From the NCBI GenBank assembly GCA_021617435.1, contig JAJWCP010000089.1, forward strand, positions 1 through 5,679: DNA of 5,679 nucleotides. Direction: 5' to 3'. Position 1 is the first letter of the stretch. Every line of letters starts with the position of its first letter. The notes beneath the pieces were generated by a model. The model did not search any database. It was not told the origin of the DNA and was given only the letters and a program-made list of their open reading frames with translations. Positions 1 through 5,639 of this stretch are shown here, piece after piece. Origin of the DNA: Pseudomonadota bacterium. Its GTDB lineage: Bacteria; Pseudomonadota; Alphaproteobacteria; RF32; CAG-239. Position numbers and translations under genes: made by a program.

Positions 1-26
1 AGTTATATTTTAAAATAGGGGATATT

Positions 27-1178
27 ATGAGTAAAGAACAAACGCAAAAACATAAAAATAAAACAGCTAAAACAGTTGAAGAAAAGGCTGTAAAAACGTC
101 AAATCGGATTCATTCGGTGCGGATTGCGGGCAACCACAACGCCATTGCCTGGCTCGTGATTTTTATTTTGTTCTGCGTGGCGGTTTATGTTTTGCGTTCG
201 GTGTTAATGCCGTTTGTAGCCGGTATTGTTTTGGGATATTTGTTTGATCCGCTTGCAAGCCGGTTTGAAAAATGGGGTATGTCGCGGATGTGGGCGACTT
301 TACTGGTGTTTGCGGTGGTAATTTTAATTGCGGTGCCGGCAATTATTTTGCTGTTCGGAATGTTAAACGAGCAACTTACCGTTTTTGTTGAAGCGGCGCC
401 AAACTATATTTCAGCGTTTGTTAAACGCACCGAGCCGATGCTTGCCGGTTTACAAGAGCAATTTCCGAGCTTGGAAATTGCCAATATTAAAGCGATGATT
501 AAAGATAATATGACCACCGGTTTGCAATTTGGCGGCAAGTTGCTTAAAGGATTGGTTTCTAACGGCTTTGCCTTGATTAACCTGATTTCGCTGTTGCTGA
601 TTACGCCGGTAGTGGCATTTTATATGTTGCGTGATTGGGATACTTTTGTTAAAAAAGTTGATAATTTGTTGCCGCGAAAATCTAAAAACGTTATCCGCGA
701 GCAATTTCGGCAGATTGACAGAGCGTTATCCGGATTTATTCGCGGACAACTCAGTGTTTGCTTAATTTTGGGCACATACTATTCGCTTGGTTTAAAATTT
801 GTAGGGCTTGACTTAGGCATTCTGGTCGGCTTTTTGGCGGGCTTGATTTCGTTTATTCCGTATGTCGGTAGTATTTCGGGCTTTGTTATCAGTATTATCT
901 TAGCCTTAGCGCAGTTTAATGATTACACTAAAGTCTTGGAAGTAATTGCCGTGTTTGCGATTGGTCAATTTGTTGAAGGTAATTTTTTAACTCCGAAATT
1001 GGTAGGCGATAATGTCGGGTTGCATCCGGTATGGGTAATGTTTGCTTTGCTTGCCGGTGGCGTGCTGTTAGGCTTTTTGGGCTTGATGATTGCCGTTCCG
1101 GTTGCCGCAATTATCGGTGTGTTAATGCGCTATACCATTAACAATTATAAAAAAAGCAGTTTGTATTTAGAGGATTAA
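27..1178 (+). CDS. AI-2E/PerM-family multi-pass membrane protein
   Basis: Integral inner-membrane protein of the AI-2E transporter superfamily (relatives of E. coli PerM, YdiK and TqsA). Members are putative exporters or permeases and their substrates differ, so the substrate here cannot be named. The 383 residues are a normal full length. A Lys-rich cytoplasmic tail (about 1-35) is followed by hydrophobic segments near 38-58, 60-72, 90-112, 182-201, 242-290 (more than one), 302-315 and 332-366. The middle (113-180) is the family's soluble amphipathic region. Family-typical motifs are FIPYVGSISG (276-285) and the C-terminal block LTPKLVGDNVGLHP (321-334), followed by a Gly-rich membrane helix. 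The start is supported by AGGGG at 17-21, five bases before the ATG. Only 26 bases upstream are in the window, so the promoter and any upstream operon partner cannot be judged. The stop overlaps the stop of the convergent downstream gene. Confidence 0.9.
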   Translation: MSKEQTQKHKNKTAKTVEEKAVKTSNRIHSVRIAGNHNAIAWLVIFILFCVAVYVLRSVLMPFVAGIVLGYLFDPLASRFEKWGMSRMWATLLVFAVVILIAVPAIILLFGMLNEQLTVFVEAAPNYISAFVKRTEPMLAGLQEQFPSLEIANIKAMIKDNMTTGLQFGGKLLKGLVSNGFALINLISLLLITPVVAFYMLRDWDTFVKKVDNLLPRKSKNVIREQFRQIDRALSGFIRGQLSVCLILGTYYSLGLKFVGLDLGILVGFLAGLISFIPYVGSISGFVISIILALAQFNDYTKVLEVIAVFAIGQFVEGNFLTPKLVGDNVGLHPVWVMFALLAGGVLLGFLGLMIAVPVAAIIGVLMRYTINNYKKSSLYLED

Positions 1179-2161
1179 CGCTCTTTGCCTGATTTATATC
1201 CTTTAAGGCGGGCGGCTTCACGGCAGATGTTGCGAGCGTTTAAATATTTATCGCGTTCTTCTTTAGCTTTTTCCATTTCGGGAATCATGCCTTTTTGCCG
1301 ATAGAGGTCAATTAAATGGCTGCAAATGGTTTTCTTTTCGCTGAATTTGCGACCGCGTCCCCAATCTTGGCTGTTGATTAAGCCTAAAAGCTCATTGTAA
1401 AGCTCAATTTTTTCGGACGTTGTTTCGGCTTGGGGCAAATCATGAGCGCGGATTTGGTCGTAACGAGCTTGATTATTTTCTTTGAGCTCAAGTTTTTCTT
1501 CTTGCTTGGCAATAAAACATTCATTATCAAGCGCGGCAATCTGACGGGAGTAATCATAACGTTCATGATTAAGGGTTTTGGTATTGATTTTATTCAGTAA
1601 AGTCAGGCGCTCACGAGCCGGAATGTTTTTCATGAAATATTCGGTTTGTCGGGCGGCAATGTTCAACGGATTATAGTCAAAAGCGCCATCGTTAACGTTA
1701 GGAATTTCATTTATCATTTGGGTTAAAATTTTAAACCGATTGCTCTGGCAAGTCGGATTTTTTTGCTCGTCTAAATCATAAAGATTTGAGTATATTTCTT
1801 GCCTGATTTTAAGGTTGCGCATATTGTTTTTAGGGATGAATGTTAAAACCTCATAAAAATTTTCAATAACCTGATTGATTGCCTCGTTATCTTCGCAGTC
1901 GCGATTAATTTGATAGCGCTCGTTTAAAACATTTTCAATTCGGGCAACTTTAGAGCGGTATTTTTGCGGAATTTTCGGTAGCATTAACGCCACGGCGTCT
2001 TGCCGCGGCAAATCAACAATTTGATTCTCATCGGTTTTAGATAATATGCTCAGCATTTTAAGTGATGGCTTAATTTTGACATTGTCATCACGGATAAAAT
2101 CGCTGCAAAAACGATAATAGGCGTAGGTGTCAAAAACTAATCCGTCGGGGAGTATTTGCAT
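1175..2161 (-). CDS. Hypothetical soluble, probably alpha-helical protein (328 aa)
   Basis: I do not recognise this protein or any catalytic motif in it. It is 328 residues, charged, rich in Glu/Lys/Asn/Arg, and has no signal peptide or membrane segment, so it is probably cytoplasmic. Much of it reads as amphipathic helix. Residues about 102-131 and 254-287 look weakly alike: both have a Tyr-x-x-x-Leu helix, a basic linker, then a helix ending in [IC]-x-S-x-L-x-D-L. This could be a degenerate helical-repeat (solenoid) fold, which is inference only. The chosen start is the ATG at 2159-2161. GAGGA (plus-strand 2169-2173) lies 7 bases before it and overlaps the TGA stop of the upstream acetyltransferase gene. 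A longer reading from 2197 would overlap that gene and has no better ribosome binding site. It is the second gene of a two-gene operon and is probably translationally coupled. Confidence 0.8.
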   Translation of the reverse strand: MQILPDGLVFDTYAYYRFCSDFIRDDNVKIKPSLKMLSILSKTDENQIVDLPRQDAVALMLPKIPQKYRSKVARIENVLNERYQINRDCEDNEAINQVIENFYEVLTFIPKNNMRNLKIRQEIYSNLYDLDEQKNPTCQSNRFKILTQMINEIPNVNDGAFDYNPLNIAARQTEYFMKNIPARERLTLLNKINTKTLNHERYDYSRQIAALDNECFIAKQEEKLELKENNQARYDQIRAHDLPQAETTSEKIELYNELLGLINSQDWGRGRKFSEKKTICSHLIDLYRQKGMIPEMEKAKEERDKYLNARNICREAARLKGYKSGKER

Positions 2162-2168
2162 TTTGTGT

Positions 2169-2173
2169 TCCTC
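2169..2173 (-). promoter_or_regulatory. Ribosome binding site overlapping upstream stop (translational coupling)
   Basis: Reading the minus strand, the acetyltransferase ends in TGA and the bases TGAGGA continue directly from it. The GAGGA ribosome binding site of the next gene therefore shares two bases with the stop codon, 7 bases before the ATG at 2161. This decides the start of the 328-residue protein and suggests that terminating ribosomes reinitiate there. Confidence 0.65.
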
Positions 2174-2609
2174 AGAGTTTTTTAACCATTTTGGCAAAAG
2201 TTAAACCTTGTTCTTCAATCAAATCGCCCTCTTGTTTATAACCGAGTTTTTCATAAAAACTTACAACCGAGAGCATGGCGTGCATAACAATTTTGGTATA
2301 GCCTGCTTCTTTGGCTCTGGTTTCAGCGTATTTAACGAGCTGCCGTCCGATGCCTTCGCCCTGATAAACGGGGTCAACCGCAACCTGCATTAATCTGATT
2401 TCATGGTCGTTGACCGGCGCCAAAATCAAACCGCCGACCAGCTTATCGTCAAGATTTTCAATGCAACCGATGTGCAGGTATGAAGCTTCTTTGTCGCGGA
2501 ATGAGTCAAGAAATTTTAACCCCAAAGGCTCAAGCAAAACTTTATAACGCAATTCAACCAATTCATCATAGCGTGATGAGCCGAAATCAACATCAATCAT
2601 TTTTTTCAT
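2172..2609 (-). CDS. GNAT-family N-acetyltransferase (145 aa)
   Basis: Small cytosolic acetyltransferase of the GNAT fold, which transfers acetyl from acetyl-CoA to an amine. The substrate is not identifiable. The acetyl-CoA pyrophosphate loop (motif A, Q/R-x-x-G-x-G/A) is clear as QGEGIG (83-88), after beta-strand IRLMQVAVDP (71-80) and before the helix at 89-101. The strand KIVMHAM (106-112) and FYEKLGY (118-124) form the usual motif B region. Length is typical of a single-domain GNAT. The start at 2609 is set by AAGGAG (plus-strand 2617-2622), 7 bases upstream; the second Met (residue 4) is badly spaced. It is the first gene of an operon with the unrecognised 328-residue protein 10 bases downstream. 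Modification of a partner or shared substrate is conceivable but unsupported. It is transcribed divergently from lepA, with a good promoter at 2633-2661. Confidence 0.9.
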   Translation of the reverse strand: MKKMIDVDFGSSRYDELVELRYKVLLEPLGLKFLDSFRDKEASYLHIGCIENLDDKLVGGLILAPVNDHEIRLMQVAVDPVYQGEGIGRQLVKYAETRAKEAGYTKIVMHAMLSVVSFYEKLGYKQEGDLIEEQGLTFAKMVKKL

Positions 2610-2632
2610 GGGCGTACTCCTTAGTTTTTACT

Positions 2633-2661
2633 ATTAAAACATATCTTGACAATTTTTTCAA
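2633..2661 (-). promoter_or_regulatory. Sigma70-type promoter for the GNAT operon
   Basis: On the minus strand, TTGAAA (plus-strand 2656-2661) and TTTAAT (2633-2638) are separated by exactly 17 bases. Each matches the consensus at five of six positions. Transcription would begin near 2626, giving a leader of about 16 bases that contains the AAGGAG ribosome binding site. Confidence 0.55.
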
Positions 2662-2670
2662 TAATATATT
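2646..2670 (+). promoter_or_regulatory. Possible lepA promoter (poor spacing)
   Basis: A perfect TTGACA lies at 2646-2651 in the AT-rich divergent intergenic region. The best -10-like hexamer, TATATT at 2665-2670, is only 13 bases away, well short of the usual 16-18. Either the real -10 is degenerate or the TTGACA is coincidental. It overlaps the opposing GNAT promoter, so the two could interfere. AAGGA at 2716-2720, 8 bases before the lepA ATG, is a convincing ribosome binding site. Confidence 0.25.
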
Positions 2671-2728
2671 GCCTAAAACAAAAATTTAATTTATCAATGG
2701 GGGGTAAGATAAAACAAGGATAATAAAT

Positions 2729-4531
2729 ATGACAGACTTAAACCTTATCAGAAACTTTGCGATTATTGCCCATATTGACCATGGCAAATCTACTTTGGCA
2801 GACCGGATTATTGAAGATTGCGGCGGCTTAACGCATCGCGAAATGACGGAGCAGGTTTTAGACTCCATGGATATTGAAAAAGAGCGCGGCATTACCATTA
2901 AGGCGCAAACCGTGCGGCTTAATTACAAAGCAAAAGACGGTAAAAGCTATGTGTTTAATTTGATGGATACCCCCGGACACGTTGACTTTTCATATGAAGT
3001 TTCGCGCTCGCTTGCCTCTTGCGAAGGCTCTGTTTTGGTGGTTGATGCCACGCAGGGTGTGGAGGCGCAAACTTTGGCGAATGTATATTTAGCGATTGAA
3101 AATAATCATGAAATTGTGCCGGTTTTGAATAAAATTGATTTGCCTTCCGCCGATCCGGAGCGGGTTAAACGCCAAATTGAAGATGTTATCGGTCTTGACG
3201 CCTCTGACGCGGTGGAAACTTCCGGCAAAACCGGACTTGGCGTGCCGGAGCTATTAGAGGCGATTGCGCATCGTCTGCCCGCGCCGCAAGGCGATGAAAA
3301 CGCGCCACTTAAAGCGCTGCTGATTGACAGTTGGTACGATTCATATTTGGGCGTGATTATTTTGGTGCGCATTAAAGACGGCGTGCTCAAAAAGAAAATG
3401 CCGATACGCATGATGTCTAATGGCGCAGTTTACAGCATTGATAAAGTCGGTGTGTTTACGCCTAAAATGCAAGATGTTGAAAGTTTGAGTGCCGGCGAAA
3501 TCGGCTTTATTACCGCGAGCATTAAAAGCGTGAGTGATTGCAACATCGGCGATACCATCACCGACAATCGCAATCCGTGCGCGGAGCCGCTTGCCGGTTT
3601 TAAGCCTTCAGTTCCGGTAGTGTTCTGCTCAATTTTTCCGGTGGATTCCAGCCAATACGACGCGCTTAAAGACGCGCTTGCCAAGCTGAAGTTAAATGAC
3701 GCCAGCATCAATTATCAAAATGAAAATTCGGCGGCGCTGGGACTTGGCTTCCGGTGCGGATTTTTAGGCTTGTTGCACATGGAGATTATTCAGGAGCGAA
3801 TCGGCAGAGAATTTGATTTAGATATTATTACAACCGCACCATCGGTTGCCTACAAACTGCATATGTCGGACGGCGAGGTGCGCATGCTGCACAATCCGGC
3901 GGATATGCCTGATTTAAGCACAGTAAAGGCTATTGAAGAGCCGATGGTTAAAGCCACGATTTTAGTGCCGGATACTTATTTGGGCGCGGTGTTAAAGCTT
4001 TGTACCGAGCGTCGCGGCGAGCAGCATGAATTAACTTATGTCGGCAGCAGAGCAATGGTGGTATACAGTATCCCGCTTAATGAAATCGTATTTGATTTTT
4101 ATGATCGCTTAAAATCAATTACCAGCGGATACGCAAGCTTTGACTATGAACTTACCGGTTATCAAGAGTCTGATTTGGTTAAAGTGCAAATTTTGATTAA
4201 TGAAGAGCCGGTTGACGCCCTGGCGTTTTTGTGTCACCGCAGCGAGGCGGAAGCCCGCGGACGGCAAATTTGTGAGCGCTTAAAAGATTTAATTCCGAGA
4301 CACTTATTTAAAATTCCGATACAAGCGGCTATCGGTGGTCGCGTGGTTGCGCGCGAAACCATCTCCGCCCTGCGCAAAGATGTAACCGCCAAATGTTACG
4401 GCGGCGATGTAACCCGTAAACGCAAACTCCTGGACAAGCAGAAAAAAGGCAAGCAGCGTATGCGTCAATTCGGCAAGGTAGAGGTGCCGCAATCGGCGTT
4501 TATTGAGGCGTTGCGAATCGGCGACTCCTAA
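2729..4531 (+). CDS. lepA: Elongation factor 4 (LepA), ribosome back-translocase GTPase
   Basis: Translational GTPase that binds the ribosome, is implicated in back-translocation and in initiation or subunit biogenesis, and is associated with the cytosol and membrane. The 600 residues match the family length. All G motifs are present: P-loop AHIDHGKS (14-21), switch I RGITI (53-57), DTPGH (80-84, with the catalytic His84) and NKID (134-137). G5 reads SGK (165-167) instead of the usual SAK. Domain II follows from about 190, then the EF-G-like domain III (RCGFLGLLHMEI region, about 342-353) and domain V. The LepA-specific C-terminal domain is intact, including the basic KRKLLDKQKKGKQRMRQFG stretch near residue 570-588. 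The start is supported by AAGGA at 2716-2720 and by the standard N-terminal spacing to the P-loop. The stop codon abuts a tandem repeat array. No classical GC-stem plus T-run terminator is evident after it. The usual partner lepB (signal peptidase) is not downstream. Confidence 0.97.
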   Translation: MTDLNLIRNFAIIAHIDHGKSTLADRIIEDCGGLTHREMTEQVLDSMDIEKERGITIKAQTVRLNYKAKDGKSYVFNLMDTPGHVDFSYEVSRSLASCEGSVLVVDATQGVEAQTLANVYLAIENNHEIVPVLNKIDLPSADPERVKRQIEDVIGLDASDAVETSGKTGLGVPELLEAIAHRLPAPQGDENAPLKALLIDSWYDSYLGVIILVRIKDGVLKKKMPIRMMSNGAVYSIDKVGVFTPKMQDVESLSAGEIGFITASIKSVSDCNIGDTITDNRNPCAEPLAGFKPSVPVVFCSIFPVDSSQYDALKDALAKLKLNDASINYQNENSAALGLGFRCGFLGLLHMEIIQERIGREFDLDIITTAPSVAYKLHMSDGEVRMLHNPADMPDLSTVKAIEEPMVKATILVPDTYLGAVLKLCTERRGEQHELTYVGSRAMVVYSIPLNEIVFDFYDRLKSITSGYASFDYELTGYQESDLVKVQILINEEPVDALAFLCHRSEAEARGRQICERLKDLIPRHLFKIPIQAAIGGRVVARETISALRKDVTAKCYGGDVTRKRKLLDKQKKGKQRMRQFGKVEVPQSAFIEALRIGDS

Positions 4532-4542
4532 GAGAAACGCGT

Positions 4543-4560
4543 CTAGCGGGCATCTGCTAG
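4543..4560. repeat. Small hairpin CTAGC/GCTAG
   Basis: CTAGC at 4543-4547 pairs with GCTAG at 4556-4560 around an eight-base loop, just after the lepA stop. It shares base 4560 with the left arm of the larger unit-1 hairpin, so the two are adjacent or mutually exclusive. There is no T-run, so it is not a standard terminator. Confidence 0.4.
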
Positions 4561-4608
4561 GGGTTTTGTCACTCATGTAACTATTTGTACACCACGTTCC
4601 AAAACCCC
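4560..4608. repeat. Unit 1 hairpin (9-bp perfect stem)
   Basis: GGGGTTTTG at 4560-4568 is perfectly complementary to CAAAACCCC at 4600-4608. The 31-base loop carries the shared core ATGTA...TTTGTACACC. It is not followed by a T-run, so a simple intrinsic terminator is unlikely, though a 3'-end-stabilising structure for the lepA transcript is possible. Confidence 0.6.
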
Positions 4609-4665
4609 GTCGTATCTGCCTCACTATCTGCGTTTCTCGGGTCTGCGTATAATGGTCATCTGCGT

Positions 4666-4713
4666 GTAACTTTTTTCTTATGTAGCGGTTTGTACACCGC
4701 AGAAAAAACTTGC
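4666..4713. repeat. Unit 2 hairpin (two-tier stem)
   Basis: TTTTTTCT at 4671-4678 pairs with AGAAAAAA at 4701-4708. Beyond a C-C mismatch the stem continues with GTAA (4666-4669) against TTGC (4710-4713), including one G-T pair. Inside is a second stem, GCGGT (4685-4689) with ACCGC (4696-4700), around the hexaloop TTGTAC. The same core as in unit 1 sits within it, but the stem sequence is different. Confidence 0.6.
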
Positions 4714-4780
4714 GGCGCATTAGCCACATTCTCTGCGTTTCTCTGGTCTGCGTATAATGGGCTCTTGCTTGCAAGTTTGC

Positions 4781-5599
4781 TTATTTTTTCCATAAAGTAT
4801 AAATATTGCAAGTGCCGACAACGCAGGGGGAGCAGAGCTTGTCGATTCTATCTAAGTCTAAATTACGCAGACATTTTCTTTGCTTTTCTGAGCAAAAAGC
4901 ATCGCCAAATAAGTGTCCGACATAATATTCACCTGTTTCATCAAGCGAATCTTTTTTACCGACTTCAACCAGCCATAAATTGGCGGCGTTTTCTTTGGCG
5001 GCAATTACAATGTTGCGGCAAATTTCGCGTCCTTCTGATGATGCTGAAAATTTAAATTGTATGCCGCCGTATGTGCCGTCGTAAGGGGTTGTGTTCCAAT
5101 AAATATACATCGGAACATTAAAATAGCGGTCGTATAAATACCAAGAGCCGGAGCGATATATGCCGTCCGGCAATGAATTGGTCTTTTCTAAAATATTTGG
5201 CATGTTTGTGCCGGAGATGACTTTGTCTTTCAGCATAAGTGAATTATTAATCAGCATATTAACCGCTTCGGCATGCTTGTTGAGCTTGTATTTGAACATA
5301 GCCTTTGAGTAACCGGCAATCGCCCCGACGCTTAAAACTCCGATGATAGCAAGAACGCCGAGCATTTCCACCATAGATCGACCTGCGCATAAGCTGTCTT
5401 TATCGGGCTTGACCCGATAATCCAGGTGGAGCCAATTTGCTACTTGGTTTGACCTGGACCATCGGGTCAAGCCCGATGGTGACAACATAGAGGTGGACTG
5501 AGGCTTTACGTCGGAGAGTGACAGGGAAGGAGTAGATACGCGTTTTGTACCGGAGTGTGACAGAAAAAGGTGTAAAGAGCGGCTAAAATCTGATTTCAT
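4781..5599 (-). CDS. Type IV pilin-like / pseudopilin precursor with a repeat-expanded leader
   Basis: Class III signal (prepilin) protein. Prepilin peptidase should cut after Gly73 of AGRSMVEMLG, leaving Arg at +1 and the conserved Glu at +5 (Glu78). The hydrophobic N-terminal helix runs from about 79 to 101 (MLGVLAIIGVLSV, then AIAGYSKAM). This fits a subunit of a type IV pilus or type II-secretion-like filament anchored in the inner membrane. The mature part is about 199 residues and has six Cys: 193, 236, 243, 256, 259 (CSPC) and 264. Disulfides near the C-terminus are likely. Leader residues 1-73 are far longer than the usual 5-25. Residues 39-69 are encoded by a 90-bp palindromic element, and residues about 12-30 by another repeat. 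The start at 5599 has GAGAGGA 7 bases upstream (plus-strand 5607-5613); inner ATGs lack such a site. That site lies in a hairpin. No pilus assembly genes are in the window. Pilin-type signal: confident. Exact role: unknown. Confidence 0.8.
   Translation of the reverse strand: MKSDFSRSLHLFLSHSGTKRVSTPSLSLSDVKPQSTSMLSPSGLTRWSRSNQVANWLHLDYRVKPDKDSLCAGRSMVEMLGVLAIIGVLSVGAIAGYSKAMFKYKLNKHAEAVNMLINNSLMLKDKVISGTNMPNILEKTNSLPDGIYRSGSWYLYDRYFNVPMYIYWNTTPYDGTYGGIQFKFSASSEGREICRNIVIAAKENAANLWLVEVGKKDSLDETGEYYVGHLFGDAFCSEKQRKCLRNLDLDRIDKLCSPCVVGTCNIYTLWKK
5395..5484. repeat. 90-bp palindromic element inserted in frame in the prepilin leader
   Basis: Terminal inverted repeats of 33 bp (5395-5427 and 5452-5484) match at 28 positions around a 24-base centre. 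The shared parts, read outward-in, are TGTC, then ATCGGGCTTGACCCGAT (5402-5418, inverted copy at 5461-5477), then TCCAGGT. Each terminal repeat is itself a hairpin: 8 bp at 5400-5407/5413-5420 and 9 bp at 5458-5466/5472-5480, each with a five-base loop. The centre adds CCAA (5432-5435) against TTGG (5444-5447). At 30 codons without an in-frame stop, it keeps the prepilin frame open and encodes residues about 39-69. No transposase or clear target duplication is seen. It resembles REP/MITE-like or Rickettsia-palindromic-element behaviour, and mobility is inference. Confidence 0.8.
5512..5563. repeat. 13-bp direct repeat in the prepilin leader
   Basis: CGGAGAGTGACAG (5512-5524) and CGGAGTGTGACAG (5551-5563) differ at one base and are 39 bases (13 codons) apart. 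They encode the related peptides LSLSD and LSHSG in the leader. A partial third match (GTGAC at 5479-5483) lies at the edge of the palindromic element. This suggests the repetitive DNA extends well beyond that element. Confidence 0.5.
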
Positions 5600-5601
5600 A
5601 T

Positions 5602-5639
5602 TAAAATCCTCTCAAAAAGTTAAGTTTGAGAAGATTTTA
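5602..5639 (-). promoter_or_regulatory. Hairpin sequestering the prepilin ribosome binding site
   Basis: In the minus-strand transcript, a 15-base arm (plus 5625-5639) pairs with a second arm (plus 5602-5616). Fourteen pairs are Watson-Crick and one is G-U, around an eight-base loop. The 3' arm contains the GAGAGGA ribosome binding site and ends two bases before the ATG. If the transcript includes both arms, initiation would be blocked unless the stem melts or is opened. The stem is mostly A-U, so a temperature- or factor-responsive switch is conceivable, but the transcription start is not known. Confidence 0.5.

Larger units (their letters stand above)
4531..4760. repeat. Tandem 105-bp repeat array filling the lepA/prepilin convergent gap
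   Basis: Two units of 105 bp lie head to tail (about 4551-4655 and 4656-4760). The most conserved part is 29 bp at 4627-4655 and 4732-4760, identical at 28 positions: TCTGCGTTTCTC, one variable base, then GGTCTGCGTATAATGG. A second conserved core lies in the middle of each unit: ATGTA (4575-4579, 4680-4684) and TTTGTACACC (4584-4593, 4689-4698), all with the same 105-base offset. AGAGAAACGC at 4531-4540 is the perfect inverted copy of GCGTTTCTCT at 4735-4744, so the array is also bracketed by an inverted repeat that begins at the last base of the lepA stop codon. No convincing gene lies here. Minus-strand reading frames repeat a HYTQTRETQ-like peptide, which I take as translated repeat DNA. 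Confidence 0.8.

Noticed and set aside
450..704. Antisense open frames inside the transporter, lepA and the acetyltransferase genes
   Set aside because: They are shadows of well-supported genes on the other strand and show no family features.
2162..2197. Upstream ATG at 2197 as the start of the 328-residue protein
   Set aside because: It would overlap the acetyltransferase gene, while the ATG at 2161 has GAGGA at 7 bases.
4560..4713. Array hairpins as rho-independent terminators of lepA or the prepilin gene
   Set aside because: Neither stem is GC-rich with a following T-run in either direction.
4531..4760. CRISPR array
   Set aside because: Only two long units, internally structured, with no 20-40 bp spacer pattern and no cas genes.
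4304..4774. Minus-strand open frame of 156 codons with repeated HYTQTRETQ peptides
   Set aside because: It runs through the array and into lepA antisense. The peptide repetition is explained by the 105-bp DNA repeats, and no ribosome binding site or family was seen.
4585..5055. Plus-strand open frame over the array and the prepilin 3' end
   Set aside because: Its codons follow the repeat and the antisense of the prepilin. No recognisable domain and no convincing start.
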